NCBI GenBank assembly: GCA_021030915.1
Contig: JAGEMR010000012.1
Span: 1 to 64,000, forward strand
Length of the DNA stretch: 64,000 bases
Source: Astrothelium macrocarpum
Lineage: Eukaryota; Ascomycota; Dothideomycetes; Trypetheliales; Trypetheliaceae
Reading direction: 5' to 3'
Part shown: positions 1-10,554 of the stretch, piece after piece
How the letters are laid out: each line of letters begins with the position of its first letter
Position numbering within the stretch: position 1 is the stretch's first letter
The notes under the pieces: model-generated
Told to the model about the DNA's origin: nothing
The model's database searches: none
Seen by the model: the letters and a program-made list of their open reading frames with translations, nothing else
Translations under genes and position numbers: made by a program

Positions 1-1391
1 TAGAGATATTTAAATTTAAATAAATCTAATAAAACGTGCAAAGTGGCGGGCCGTGCGAAAGGTGGCCGATACTCCTATGAGCCGTTTTGAGCTACTATCC
101 GCTATGGCGCTCCGTCCGATGGACTTGCTGACCAGCAATGACGCACTCCACAATAAGTCCTCTGGTTAGGTAAGATCACCAAGGGACGGGACCACATTTG
201 AGGCCGTGCCTTTCTCCGCATTGGGCGGAGTCCGCTCAAGGTATTCTCGATCGGTGGATTCTAAGGCTCTGGTATGCAGTAAAAAGATATATTGGCTACA
301 CCACAACAACAGACTCTTGATGATTCGCATATTAACTGTTCATACCAAGTCAGGGGATAAGATGTGCTGGCGTTGGTATTGCGCCTAGCGGAGTTACCGC
401 TAAAAGCGTGCTCTAAAATTGCACGTCAGGCCAAAACTGGAGGTTTAATGAATGCATAAAAGTATGTGGCTGGAATCGACAACACAAGACTTGTTCAGAG
501 TCAATCTATGAAATAACTCCTACGTTCTCAATTCCAAACACTTGGGATTTCTGGGTCCTAGATTTAGACGCTATTGTGTCAGTCTGATTTTGACGATTTG
601 GGTGTTCTAAAAGCGGCAGGGAGTCGGGTCGGAACGAGCAGCAAATCTCTCAGCACGACGTCTTTTTGGCGCTACATTGCTAATCATCTGGAATACTAAA
701 ATTGGCAGTGGACGCCACTCCCAACACATTCTAATAGGTCGTGGTTATTCTTATTTTTCGATTTTTTACCATTACATTTGAGAGATTTTCCCAGTTATAT
801 ACAAAGGTATTATCGCTTAACCCGCCAGTGCTATTGCGCACGAATCACCCACTTCTCCTGATCGTAAATGAACAACATTACCACGAATGTTTCCATATTT
901 GATCTATCTGTATCTCCAAAAGACCCCAAAATCGATCTATTTTTAATGGAGTTGAATCCTGCCAATTTAAATTATGTTTTGGCGAGCGCAAAAGCAAAAA
1001 AAACATGTTCCTAAAGGCATCAAAGCTGCCGCAATTCGAGCCATTACGATTTATTGAAGCAGTGAAAATCGCTGAATGTATTACATGTAAAGTGATTTGT
1101 GGAAGATCAAAGTTCAGAAGCTGCAACGGCAACAAAAGTGCTTCTACATACCGGAACATACTTCCTGTCGTCTGAATTAGTAAACGTCATTTCGTTGTGC
1201 TACGTTGTTCATATGCATGTAACCGAAGTATTGTAGGAGCAAGGATTAGAATGAAGAAAAGAAAGGGAAACGAAATTGCTTGATAAGCGCTGGAAATGAG
1301 TAGTGTGAATACGCGATGCACGAAGTTGTCTTTCTAAAGAAATGTCATTCAGTCATCGATCAATTAGCAATCTTGGTCTGTCATGATCCTC
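1..1391. other. Gene-poor stretch, no feature recognised
   Basis: Left edge of the window. Only short open frames without family resemblance are present (for example near 206-388 on the plus strand and 878-1159 on the minus strand). Base composition is AT-leaning and I see no repeat or RNA gene that I can support. It includes the 3' flank of the methyltransferase gene. Confidence 0.5.
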
Positions 1392-2269
1392 TCACTTTCT
1401 AACAAGACAAAAATAGAGAATGATGGTCCCCGGTCTCGCCCACGGCTGCTTGAGAATGCGTTCTGGAGCCTCTTCGGCCCGCACGCGTACGTCCCAAGTG
1501 GCTCCTGTCTGCACTGACAACCCCTCCCAAAATGCTTTCAAGCTCTCGGCGTCATGCATCATGATCATCTGTGGGAACGTGTTCTCACCATTTCGGAGCC
1601 CTTTGACCTCTCCTGGACGTTCATTCCCAAGTTGGCGTCCCAGGATCATAGTGCCTGGTTTTGGCCTCGCAAGCGCGAGAAGATTCCTCGCCAAGTTACG
1701 CTGCGATTCGAGCGGAAATATATGGAAAAGACTCATCGCGCTGATAACATCCATCTTGCCCTTCAACACTTCGATGTTGGGCGGCATTGTGGGCTCTGTG
1801 AGGTCAACGGCGATGAAAGTGGCATGGAATCGGTCTTCATCACAGAATAGCTCGTAACCGAGCTTGAAGAAGACCGGCTCGATATCTACCCCGTAAAATG
1901 CATTGGAAGTTGGTGCACCGTCGTAAAGCAAGTTACGGAGGTCCTGGCCCAGGCAGCATCCAGCATCCAGATAAGTTCCTCCAGCTTTGATCCGTTCGAG
2001 AACGGCAGGGTAATCAGGATGCGTGCTACCGTTAAGCTCCAAGAAGCGGAGGTTACCGATGCAAGGGTACGGATTAGTTGCAAAAGCTTGAGAGCGCTAA
2101 AAAATTAGATTGTGCTTTGCCAACGAGGCTGGAACTTAGTTACCAGCTTGTTAACATGAGGTATTATTTCATCAGGCGCCAGGTCAGCGTAGTTCTCGAA
2201 AAGCCTTCGCATCTTTTCTGGAATAACGATGTTAGACTCGTACCATTTAGAAGATTCTTTGTTATCCAT
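1392..2269 (-). CDS. SAM-dependent class I methyltransferase (fungal secondary-metabolism type)
   Basis: Two exons, 2269-2144 and 2096-1392, split by a 47-bp intron (GTAACT...TTAG), give about 276 residues. The ATG at 2269 is the first in frame; upstream in-frame codons lack ATG. The N-terminus carries the KWYESN...LFENYADL...DEIIPHV segment typical of methyltransferases from meroterpenoid and polyketide gene clusters. The splice joins HVNKL to RSQAFATNPYPCIGNLRFL, restoring the conserved NPYPCIG stretch. Motif I reads YLDAGCCLGQD, followed by GVDIEP (acidic residue for the ribose) and DVISAMSLFHIF. The substrate cannot be told from sequence. No polyketide synthase, terpene cyclase or oxidase lies beside it here, so it is either a lone gene or the end of a cluster lying outside the window. 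It is convergent with nothing nearby and well separated from mS26. Confidence 0.82.
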
Positions 2270-3380
2270 TTCGCGTTGAGCGTATGACACTTTGTTTCGT
2301 TTGCTGGCAGGATGCTCTTGGGGGCTATTTGGTAACCAAAGAGATTTATCAGTACGTTGTTTCCAGTATCCATCATCAGATACATCTGACCCCTCTTAAG
2401 GGACGTGTTATGCCGTAGCAGTCGAATGTTTGGCCCAGCTCTTATGCCTGCTGCGCCACATGGATCTAGCGTCAGGCCCTCGTAGTAGCAATCGGACCCT
2501 CTCACGAATGCGTCGATATTAGACTAGATAAAATTTATATTTGTAATGTTGAGATATAATGGGATATCCCCAAATTGTGCTGCCAATTCCCACGACCAGT
2601 CTTCCTGCTAGCCCCGGAGGCGTGTCTGTCGCAAGCTCAGCAAGCTCAAAGAGGAAAAAGGTCGAAAACAGAGATGGATTTTGTATTGATTTGTTGTATA
2701 TTGTAAGACTGGTTTTTGTAACACGTGGTTGGGCTTCTCCATTTACACTTTGTTATAGAAGGTACTGGAAGTTCTTTGGCAATCCACTGCCGCGTTCGTA
2801 GATATGATACATAAATACGATACCGAGTCTGCATCTATGCTTTTTCGAAGATGGTAGCTGTATGGCGGTGTTGGACGTCTGAAGCGCAAAGTTGTCCTGA
2901 GATTCGGATGATGGATGAGTTGACTTTGATCAGCCATTGGATCTGCGATTGTCTTCGTTCCCTTTCCATGTCCACACGGTTACAGCAGCGCGCTTGAAGA
3001 TAGCAAAGTCCTAAAAGTCCAATTATGAAACGATCTGAGGCCTGATAGTACTCTTAGACAATAGGTTACCAGATTGGCTTGGTATGATATCCCGATTCAT
3101 ATTTCCTGAAAGAGCAAGGATAGAGAGAATATTGTTTAGCTTTGAAACCTTGTGAAACGTGTCTTTTCCCGTCTAGCTTTAGCTTTTGATGTTTTTAACC
3201 TCCTTTCCGGTCAAGCGAGGATTCCGATTGGATGGAGGTGTCACGAATTCAACTCAATAGATCAGCTCAATTCACAAAGCAGAGACAACCTGATTCACAA
3301 ATCGCAATCAGGACGTCCCCTGTATTTGGAACGGGTTTTTCTGGAATGTCTGAAATACGTGATAAATGTACAATCCTGTT
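2270..3380. other. Intergenic stretch, no gene recognised
   Basis: Upstream region of the methyltransferase (minus strand) and 3' flank of the mS26 gene (minus strand). Short minus-strand open frames at 2164-2505 and 2646-2937 show no family features. Nothing else can be supported. Confidence 0.5.
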
Positions 3381-4358
3381 TCACATTTTCCCACCGGTTA
3401 GCTCTTCCGCCATTCTCCGCATTCTCTCTTGCGGAAGTGCTCCTCTCTTGATCCTCGTCCCTACATAGCTTTGAACATTTTCCTTGATATCTCCCTTTAG
3501 CATATTGGCCGTCGTCGGTAGTTCATCTTCCTCCTGCCAAAGACTCGGACCACCAGAGGTTCCAAATGTCCGAGGTTTCTCCTTTGTGCCAAATTCTTTT
3601 TCGATTTGCTCGTCGAGTTGTGATTCACTTGTGATGAAGTTTTGTGCGTTCATGTAAAGAGTGTGCAATGCGGCTTGCCTTTCTTCCACGTGCCGCTGCT
3701 GTACCGCCGCAAAGTTTCGTCTCTTCTGCTCCAATCTTTCCTCACGATTTGGATCTGGCAGTGGACCGCTTTGGAGCATAGCGCTGAGTATGCTGCCCTT
3801 TGTTAGCCGTTCATCTTCGCGTTCAGGCCGCGACACAAGCTCCTGTCTCTCGGCTTGCTTCCGTCGAGATTTGGCTGTCATTGCTCTGTCCGTCCGTTCC
3901 TTTCGTTCTAGGAGCTCCACTGTTCCCTCTCGTAGATTTCGTCTGCGGCTTTCCGCCTGACGCGTCTTGTAATTAACACGATCGGCGTGTCTAGGTAAAG
4001 CCTTTGGCCGGTCAGGAGAAGGCTCAATTGTTGATTCCGCAACACGTCGCTCCAACGCTTCTTTAATGACACGGCCCTTTGGATCTCGAATGTCGGTAAA
4101 GAGGGGTCTAGGAATAGGCAGAAATCCTCGAAGCTTGGGTTTTGGGGTAAAGTCTGATTGGGCGGGTTTGGGTACGTCGACATATTTAGGTGATTCTGGA
4201 CCAATCGATGAAGGAATTGGGGAAGAAGAAAAAAGTCTCCGACATGAGTTCTGCGCACAGCTTCCAAATTGGCGAGAAGACTTTATAAGAGTCCGTCTAG
4301 GCGCAGGTGTCGCCATGTTCGATGGGGCGGGACTGCAAAGTCGGTGGTTCGCTCGCAT
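3381..4358 (-). CDS. PET123: Mitochondrial small-subunit ribosomal protein mS26 (Pet123 family)
   Basis: Single-exon frame of about 325 residues from the ATG at 4358; another possible start is the ATG at 4316 (MATPAPRR). The open frame continues a little further upstream without an ATG. The N-terminus is Arg/Ser/Ala-rich with few acidic residues (RRTLIKSSRQF, RRLFSSS), as expected of a mitochondrial presequence. The body is the highly charged helical protein typical of fungal mS26: KGRVIKEALERRVA, then long basic coiled-coil segments (KTRQAESRRRNLREGTVELLERKERT) and the SRPEREDERLTKGSI motif near the middle that I associate with Pet123 homologues. The C-terminus is RMRRMAEELTGGK. The protein would act in the mitoribosome small subunit. 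The gene is divergent from NOG2, with only about 110 bp between start codons. Confidence 0.82.
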   Translation of the reverse strand: MRANHRLCSPAPSNMATPAPRRTLIKSSRQFGSCAQNSCRRLFSSSPIPSSIGPESPKYVDVPKPAQSDFTPKPKLRGFLPIPRPLFTDIRDPKGRVIKEALERRVAESTIEPSPDRPKALPRHADRVNYKTRQAESRRRNLREGTVELLERKERTDRAMTAKSRRKQAERQELVSRPEREDERLTKGSILSAMLQSGPLPDPNREERLEQKRRNFAAVQQRHVEERQAALHTLYMNAQNFITSESQLDEQIEKEFGTKEKPRTFGTSGGPSLWQEEDELPTTANMLKGDIKENVQSYVGTRIKRGALPQERMRRMAEELTGGKM

Positions 4359-4470
4359 TGTAGAGAAATTTGCCGCGGCCGGCAAAAGCTCGGCACGAGA
4401 ACCGCGAAAAAGTTCACGTAAATTCCTATTCTAATGCTTGTACATCCAAATCAGTTCTCCTACCGAAAGT
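4359..4470. promoter_or_regulatory. Compact divergent promoter between mS26 and NOG2
   Basis: Only 112 bp separates the mS26 start (minus strand, 4358) from the NOG2 start (plus strand, 4471). Both 5' UTRs and core promoters must fit in, or overlap, this interval and the neighbouring coding DNA. No TATA box was recognised. Confidence 0.5.
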
Positions 4471-6568
4471 ATGGGTACAGGCAAAAAGGAATCTGCTCGG
4501 AAGGAGCGTCAAGGTAAAGTCAGCGATGGCATGAGCAATGTTAAAGTCAAAGGCGAGAATTTTTATAGGTATTCTCTCTCGTCTTTAAAGTATAATAGAA
4601 CATTAGCTGATTCAACCCCATCCAAGGTCCGCCAAGAAGGTTCGCAATCTCAACATAGTTCGAAAGGGAGGAGAAGTTCAGCGCAACCGTCAAGGCAAAA
4701 TCACCAAAGCCGCACCATACCAGTCACGCGATGCACCCACATCTGCCCGTGTTGAGCCAAATCGAAAATGGTTCACAAATACCCGTGTCATATCTCAGCA
4801 GTCGCTCGATGCCTTCCGCGGCGCTATCGCCGCGCAACAGTCCGATCCTTATTCATATCTCTTAAAGCAAAATAAACTGCCCATGAGTCTGATTCGAGAT
4901 GGAGAGACGAAGAATGGGCTCAAGCAACATGAGGCGAAGATGAAGGTCGAAGGACAGCCATTTGTAGACACATTTGGTCCGAAGAGCCGGAGGAAGAGAG
5001 TCAAACTTGACGTGGGGAATATAGAAGATTTGGCTGGTGCTGCAGGCAAGATGCATGAAGACTATCTCGATCGGCAAGACGAGATCCAGCTCTTGAATGG
5101 CACTACTGGCGAGCCGAACGACGAGCAAAAAAGGGAAGACATGGATGAAGATGGGACATTGACGACTGCACGTGAGCCCATTTTTTCCAAAGGCCAGAGC
5201 AAACGGATATGGAACGAATTGTACAAAGTCATCGACAGCTCGGATGTGGTTCTGCACATATTGGATGCCAGGGATCCGATAGGGACACGATGCAATAGTG
5301 TGGAGAAATACATCCAGGAAGAGGCGCCGCACAAGCACTTGGTCTTCGTCTTGAACAAGTGTGATTTGGTGCCTACAAGCGTAGCTGTAAGTGGAGATTT
5401 CTATCAACTTTTTTGATTTTTGTTATTTCCATGATTAGTCAAGGCTCTCTTCAACGCCTAATGCGTTAGCTATGGGGGGAATCTGTTACAACATGGAGAG
5501 AGTAATCCCGGATCGCACGCTCTCGGCTGTTTTGGCTAGTGGAGTTGGTAGCGCACCGTTCTGGTGTGGCAACCGCCCAGGTCTTGGGGATGCGCCGTTT
5601 TAGAGTAGAATGCTGTCTTCGTCTTCGGACGGCTCGTGGCAGATTTCTTAGTAACGGCTCATACATATCATGACAAACATAATTTTCCAGTCCTATTTTC
5701 TTTGATGGGCTGATGGTTGACCTAGGCACAATGGGTACGCACACTCTCCAAAGAACGGCCCACACTTGCTTTTCACGCTAGCATTACCAATTCTTTCGGG
5801 AAAGGCTCTTTAATCTCCCTCCTTCGACAATTTTCCTCTCTCCACTCAGATCGTAAACAAGTCTCTGTCGGCTTCATTGGATATCCCAATACCGGAAAGT
5901 CTAGCATCATAAATACCCTTCGAAAGAAAAAAGTATGCAATGTCGCGCCTATTCCTGGTGAGACGAAAGTTTGGCAGTACATCACTCTGATGAAACGCAT
6001 TTACCTTATTGATTGTCCTGGTGTTGTTCCACCTAGCAAGGGTGACAAAGATGAAGATTTACTGTTGAGAGGTGTTGTGAGAGTTGAGCGCCTTGAGAAT
6101 CCAGCGCAATACGTTACAGCCGTAATCCACAAAGTTCAGCGACGGCATCTTGAACGAACTTACGATATAGGAAATTGGAACGATGCAACGGAGTTCCTAG
6201 AAAGACTAGCAAGAAAAAGCGGGAAGTTACTGAAGCAAGGTGAGGCTGACCTGGACGCGGTAGCAAAGATGGTTTTGAATGATTTCATACGTGGAAAGAT
6301 TCCTTGGTTTACTCCTCCACCAGGTTATGAGCCCAGCAAGAAAGAACACATTAAAGGAGAAGGAAGACTTGGGGAGATGCGGGCGAAAAGGAAGCTAGTC
6401 GACATTGAAAAAAAAGGCGAGATGTCGGATGAAGGTTCCGTGGACGACATGAGTGATGTGCCTGGCCTAAAAGACGATACCAGTTTATCTCAAGAGTTCT
6501 CTGAATTTGCGGAAGAGGCTAGCGCAGATTCTGATTGTAACGAAGGTCACAAGGAACAGCAGACTTAG
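4471..6568 (+). CDS. NOG2: Nucleolar GTP-binding protein 2 (60S pre-ribosome assembly GTPase)
   Basis: Three exons (4471-4568, 4627-5386, 5726-6568) give 566 residues. The start is set by the family N-terminus MGTGKKE...RQGKVSDGM...GENFYR. The circularly permuted YlqF/RbgA-type GTPase domain is evident: NKCDLVPTSVA (G4) comes before GYPNTGKSSIINTL (G1 P-loop), followed by PGETK (G2) and DCPGV (G3). Upstream lies the NGP1 N-terminal domain (KWFTNTRVISQQSLDAFR, LLKQNKLPMSLIRDG, TFGPKSRRKR). The C-terminus is acidic. Nog2 sits on nuclear pre-60S particles next to rRNA helix 69 and is released before export. Intron 1 is an ordinary 58 bp, but intron 2 is 339 bp and appears to carry a snoRNA (see the separate entry). 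Confidence 0.96.
5470..5668 (+). ncRNA. Candidate intronic H/ACA snoRNA (snR191-like) in NOG2 intron 2
   Basis: The intron 5387-5725 is about six times longer than its neighbours and holds a two-hairpin layout typical of H/ACA snoRNAs. The 5' hairpin has GTTG (5544-5547) opposite CAAC (5570-5573), an inner GCACC/GGTGT stem, and a lower ATCCC (5505-5509)/GGGAT (5587-5591) stem. An ANANNA H box (AGAGTA) is at 5602-5607. The 3' hairpin is capped by CGTC-TTCG-GACG (5620-5631) and closed by ATG/CAT. An ACA box at 5663-5665 follows, with three nucleotides to the predicted 3' end. In budding yeast the NOG2 intron hosts H/ACA snoRNA snR191, which guides helix-69 pseudouridines. The match in host gene is the main reason for the proposed identity. 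GAGAGAGT at 5496-5503 could be one guide arm; I could not find a convincing second arm. The 5' end is approximate. Confidence 0.55.
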
Positions 6569-8137
6569 AGAGGAATAACCAACGACCCGACTCACGAATG
6601 ACATCCAGATAATTTACAAATGGTAGATGTGACTAAGTGCTCGAGGCCTTCACTCGCGCAGATACGGCTTGATTAGGTTTTTGGACTATTGGATTGTTGA
6701 AGACCGACCATGATATATAATGGAACTCACGCATTCTCTTCCTTCTCCATTGGCGACTTTGGACGAGATGAACCGGCAAAGCTTACAGCTCGACATGGCT
6801 CCCTTACCATTATGTACTTGAGCACTAAAGAGGCAGGCAAGTTCTTGATCGCAGGGTATAGAATTAATTTATCTTCGAAACATCGATGTGGGCTAAAATA
6901 GTGCGTTAAACTATGCTTTCCGTGGGCCTAGAATAGTTCTACGTTGCTTATTTGTGGTACGAATCTTTGGTCGTAACGCGAATAAGCCATTGTATTAACC
7001 GGTTGAGCAAGGAAGAACGTTACTATCTATCACGTAGAAATCAGCTGCGTCGGTGTGGTCAGCTTATAATGTAGATAAATCCAGCTAGTGGCGACGGTTT
7101 CAATTTCCGACTAACACTCTCTGCAAGACTCTGTACTTCTCCACAATCGAGAGTCACTTAGCAGATGATTTTTTTCAAAATTTGAATCGGGTTAACTTTC
7201 CAATTGCACAAGAAAACCTCGAGGCTAGTGAAGCAATGAAGTGATGAGTACTCCGCAGTGGCGGTGGGTTCTCAACTTGAGACCAGATTACAAATCTATT
7301 CGCATTTCCCAATTCGGAAAAGTGCACCTCGTTCCATGGACCCGTCCTGTACGTTCGACTAGGAGTGAGCCGAAACTGACACACGGGCCACCACTACCAA
7401 ATAAACAGCCTCCAAAGCCTCAATTCACGATAAATACCTATAAAATTTATAGAGCTAATAGTTAGATGAGTCAGTATAAATTCCACCTCAATAGGAGAAA
7501 GAAACACTAAATTTGAATGAGATGAGAACGAATTCTGGCTTCAGGAGGTGCGAATTTGGTAGTGGTGGCCCGTGTGTCAGTTTCGGCTCACTCCTAGTCG
7601 AACGTACAGCCGTCGTGGACAATCTTCACTGAACACGTTGCCAACGTCACGGCGTAAATTCAGACGGATCATTGACTAGAATGACATGGCTGACTTTTGA
7701 CTACCTTTTACTGGCCTGGAATGGCCTTTGAACGATGTAAGACCGTCCAGCTGGTGGCAGCGGGATCTCAACGTGGTTGGCTTATGCCCAGGTCAAGAAG
7801 CGATGGCACGATAACTGCGTTTGCATGCATACCTTCACAGCATCAAACATATCACAGAAGATTTTAGAAAATATCTTCCAGCGGCCCAAAGGCACGATGT
7901 AATGGTTACTTTCTTGGTAAGTTTGTTCGGTTAATTAGACTTGGAATCTTCCTTTCTTCCGACATTGAAGCAGAGGCCACGCTACCCAAGACTTTCCATC
8001 TTGTTGAAATACTTTTCCACTTCAATGTTTTTCCACATTCATTTCGTCAGCGCTGGGCGCTTTTTGAATCCCTTCTTAAATAGTCACTTTGCGCCGAGCG
8101 TGAAGCCGAGTCATAAACTATTGTTTTATTCACTATC
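6569..8137. other. Intergenic stretch with one fold-back repeat
   Basis: Apart from the inverted repeat at 7348-7608 (listed separately), I see no gene. The short plus-strand frames at 6710-6901 and 7241-7465 have no family features; the second one runs into the repeat arm. Confidence 0.5.
7348..7608. repeat. Perfect 55-bp inverted repeat (fold-back / MITE-like element)
   Basis: The left arm 7348-7402 (begins TGTACGTTCGACTAGGAG) is the exact reverse complement of the right arm 7554-7608 (ends CTCCTAGTCGAACGTACA). A 151-bp AT-rich spacer separates them. Partial similarity extends outside both arms. No open frame for a transposase lies between them, so it would be non-autonomous. No clear target-site duplication was found. 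Confidence 0.8.
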
Positions 8138-8992
8138 ATGAAGTCTCTCATCGTTCGTACTATTTTCCCAATAATCGCAACGCAAATCGTTCCAGGTCTT
8201 GCTGTCTTACGCACTGGCCCGTTTGTAGACCATGGACCTTTTGGAGGCCATGGACCTGTAGTGCACACTACAAGCGAGTCAGAAGACAACCCTGTTTGGA
8301 ACTCAAAGGGCTTAGCCATGGCTAGCAGCCTTCGGTTGAGAGTCACGAATAACGTTACCACGAGTTCGAATTTCACCTCTGCTGACATGGGCCCCCTGGG
8401 ATCAACGGATTTCCAGTGCGGTTTCTGTAAGCTATCTCGAAATGGTTGATACATTTCGTCACTGACGGCTCGAAGTTACTGGCTTCGAATACACACAGGC
8501 GACAACTCGGGTCCAGCTTGCGTATACACAAGCAACAAACCTTCTGAATCAACGTTCTGCCGTATTGGCATCAAGTAAGTGACGATGCTGTGCAAGGGAT
8601 AAGCTTCCACAAACATTAATATGCTGATTGTTTCTGGTGTAGATGGTACAGTTGCATTCCCAGCACCATTTGCTCCCGGTTTCATCGCACGATTCATGCC
8701 AATGGGAGCGCCGAGTGAATGCGGCTATAGGAATGCGTCGCTACTGATGTTTCCTATCAAGAAGACATCTGATTCTAACGACAAAACCCAGGACCAGCAA
8801 TCTATTTTCAAGCCTGGTGATCCGGCAGGTCGTTATAGATTGATAGTAGCCCAGGGTGCTGGAGCATCGAAGCCGACCATCTGTGGTGTAACCTTTTTCC
8901 GGAGTTCGTTTATGCCGAATGGCGCTCCAATGTGGTGCGAGCCTCAGGAGCCGGTGTTCTCTCGGGCACGAAAGTACAGACGATTTGGTTGA
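8138..8992 (+). CDS. Candidate small secreted protein, unknown function, alternative splice models
   Basis: Exon 1 (8138-8426) starts MKSLIVRTIFPIIATQIVPGLAV, a plausible signal peptide, followed by Gly/His-rich PFVDHGPFGGHGP and Asn-glycosylation-type sites. Model A uses exons 8476-8574 and 8643-8992 (introns 49 and 68 bp) and ends with a domain that repeats an FMPxGAP motif followed by Cys (FMPMGAPSEC, FMPNGAPMWC); this gives about 245 residues. Model B uses the acceptor before 8499 instead of 8476; it gives a Cys-rich middle (DNSGPACVYTSNK...TFCRIGI), enters exon 3 in another frame and stops early. Both are open, so the correct form is undecided. No known family was recognised. It could be an effector-like or surface protein. 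Confidence 0.45.
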
Positions 8993-9666
8993 GGTGAAGT
9001 GACATGTTGGTGGCAAAGGAAATGTCACTGTATTTGTGGAGCTGGCCGAAAATTTTTTCACTAATGTGGTGAAAACTGTATTACTACGTCATGGAGGAGG
9101 ATCCCAGCTCGAATGCACGCGGCAGCATTGAAAAGTTCGTACATCACCACAGATATCATAGAATTAGAATTAGATTTTAGATGGCGATTTTTCCAGTGGT
9201 TAGAAAAGATTTGTCTTACTCAGACAGCTGTGCACCGTAAGCAAGCACGCGAGGTACGTGCCTTAGTTGAACCCTGCCTTAGTTCCTGCACGATTCTAGA
9301 ACAGCTACTGCCGATCATTTGTTATCATGATGGTGAAAGCTTAGTGGACAGTGACGTAAGCGGGGTACCTTGTCTATCCCCATGTGATGATGTTTGGACA
9401 TGAAATCTTTCAGCTATTCCACATTTGTGGGGGCCATGAATCAAAACAGCCGCAAAAAAGCTACGCTTGGCCTGATCTTCTGACTTATTTCTGCCAGAAC
9501 CTTCTAAGCGCGTGACCTTTCCGAAGTACCTCCATGACTTAGCTTGCACTGCCTCCAGCGTTATGTAAAGACGGTCTCGAAATCGGTCATACATCTCATC
9601 GCTTCTCTTCTCCTTTTCCCCCCAACCTCCCACATCATTTACGACTGCTATTAGAAACGTGATAAG
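8993..9666. other. Intergenic stretch, nothing recognised
   Basis: 3' flank of the secreted-protein gene and promoter of the next gene. The plus-strand frame 9113-9403 has no recognisable features. CT-rich DNA around 9597-9633 precedes the next start, as is common in fungal promoters. Confidence 0.45.
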
Positions 9667-10554
9667 ATGGCTGCGCAAGAATACTTTACAAGCTTTCCCG
9701 GTCAACACCTGCAACCGCAGGCTCCGGGATACCCTAATATCCAACAACCTTATCAAAACGGTACTCCTGGTCAACGGCCTCCATCTCAGCCGCCACCACC
9801 ATATAGTCCTGTTCCACCACAGCAACAACAGCAGCCACAACCGCAGCAGCAATATCCACCTCCCCCGCCGCTACAACAACAGCAATATCCACCGGCTCCT
9901 CCACAGCAACATCAGGAGCAATACCCACCTCCTCCGCGTCCTCAAGGGTATGCTCCGCCCCCGCAAAGCCACGCTTCAACCCCTTCAGCTCAGCCACCGT
10001 ATCCACCTCCCCTACAACAAAAAGCCTCAGGGCCCCACCAACAGCCCTCGTACGGCCAATCCCAATATCTCCAACCTCCCACCACCGCCCCCGCGCACAC
10101 CACGCCTCCCCCACCACTAACCTCCATCGGCGCCGCACCTCTCCGGCCCTACCGCTCACACTCCTCCCCACCCGACGAGTACTACGACGAAAACAGCACC
10201 AGCGGCACCCGCTCCCCCAGCGGGCACCACCACCACCACCGGCATCGCTCGAGCTCGCGCGAGCGGCGCGCCGCGAGCAAGTCGCACCGGAACTTCGACA
10301 CGTTCCTTGGCGGCGGCGCCGGCGCCATCGTCGGCGATGCGATATTTCCTGGGCTCGGCACCGTCGGGGGATTGCTGCTGGGCGGCTGGGCGGGGAACGA
10401 CTATGCGCGGAGGAAGGAGGATAAGAAGGAGCTGGATGAGCGGTGGAGGAGGGCGGGGCATCATTCGGGTAGGGCGAGGGATGAGCGGGAGGAGGGGTTA
10501 GGGTATGGGGAGTATTATGGGAGTGCGGGGAGGAGCCGGAGCGCGATGAGATAG
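9667..10554 (+). CDS. Pro/Gln-rich protein with C-terminal glycine-zipper segment
   Basis: An intronless frame of 295 residues. Residues 1 to about 175 are low-complexity, dominated by Pro, Gln and Tyr (QPPPPYSP, PPQQQQQPQPQQQYPPPPP). A basic His/Arg/Ser stretch follows (GHHHHHRHRSSSRERR), then TFLGGGAGAIVGDAIFPGLG with GLLLGGWAGNDYARR. This is a glycine-zipper 2TM-type hydrophobic hairpin (GxxxG spacing), followed by a charged tail (KEDKKELDERWRRAG). Fungal proteins of this build are widespread, and several are annotated only as glycine-zipper or 17-kDa-antigen-like. Membrane insertion is likely, but the function is unknown. The 3' half is GC-rich and gives long antisense shadow frames. Confidence 0.8.
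   Translation: MAAQEYFTSFPGQHLQPQAPGYPNIQQPYQNGTPGQRPPSQPPPPYSPVPPQQQQQPQPQQQYPPPPPLQQQQYPPAPPQQHQEQYPPPPRPQGYAPPPQSHASTPSAQPPYPPPLQQKASGPHQQPSYGQSQYLQPPTTAPAHTTPPPPLTSIGAAPLRPYRSHSSPPDEYYDENSTSGTRSPSGHHHHHRHRSSSRERRAASKSHRNFDTFLGGGAGAIVGDAIFPGLGTVGGLLLGGWAGNDYARRKEDKKELDERWRRAGHHSGRARDEREEGLGYGEYYGSAGRSRSAMR

Noticed and set aside
878..1159. 93-codon minus-strand frame near the left edge
   Set aside because: No family resemblance, in AT-rich non-coding-like DNA.
1392..2505. A biosynthetic gene cluster around the methyltransferase
   Set aside because: The next gene to the right is a ribosomal protein and nothing biosynthetic is visible to the left within the window.
5526..5600. tRNA gene on the plus strand inside NOG2 intron 2 (D-arm-like AGTTGGTAGCGC)
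   Set aside because: No B box (GGTTCGANTCC) follows and no cloverleaf forms. The same bases fit the 5' hairpin of an H/ACA snoRNA better.
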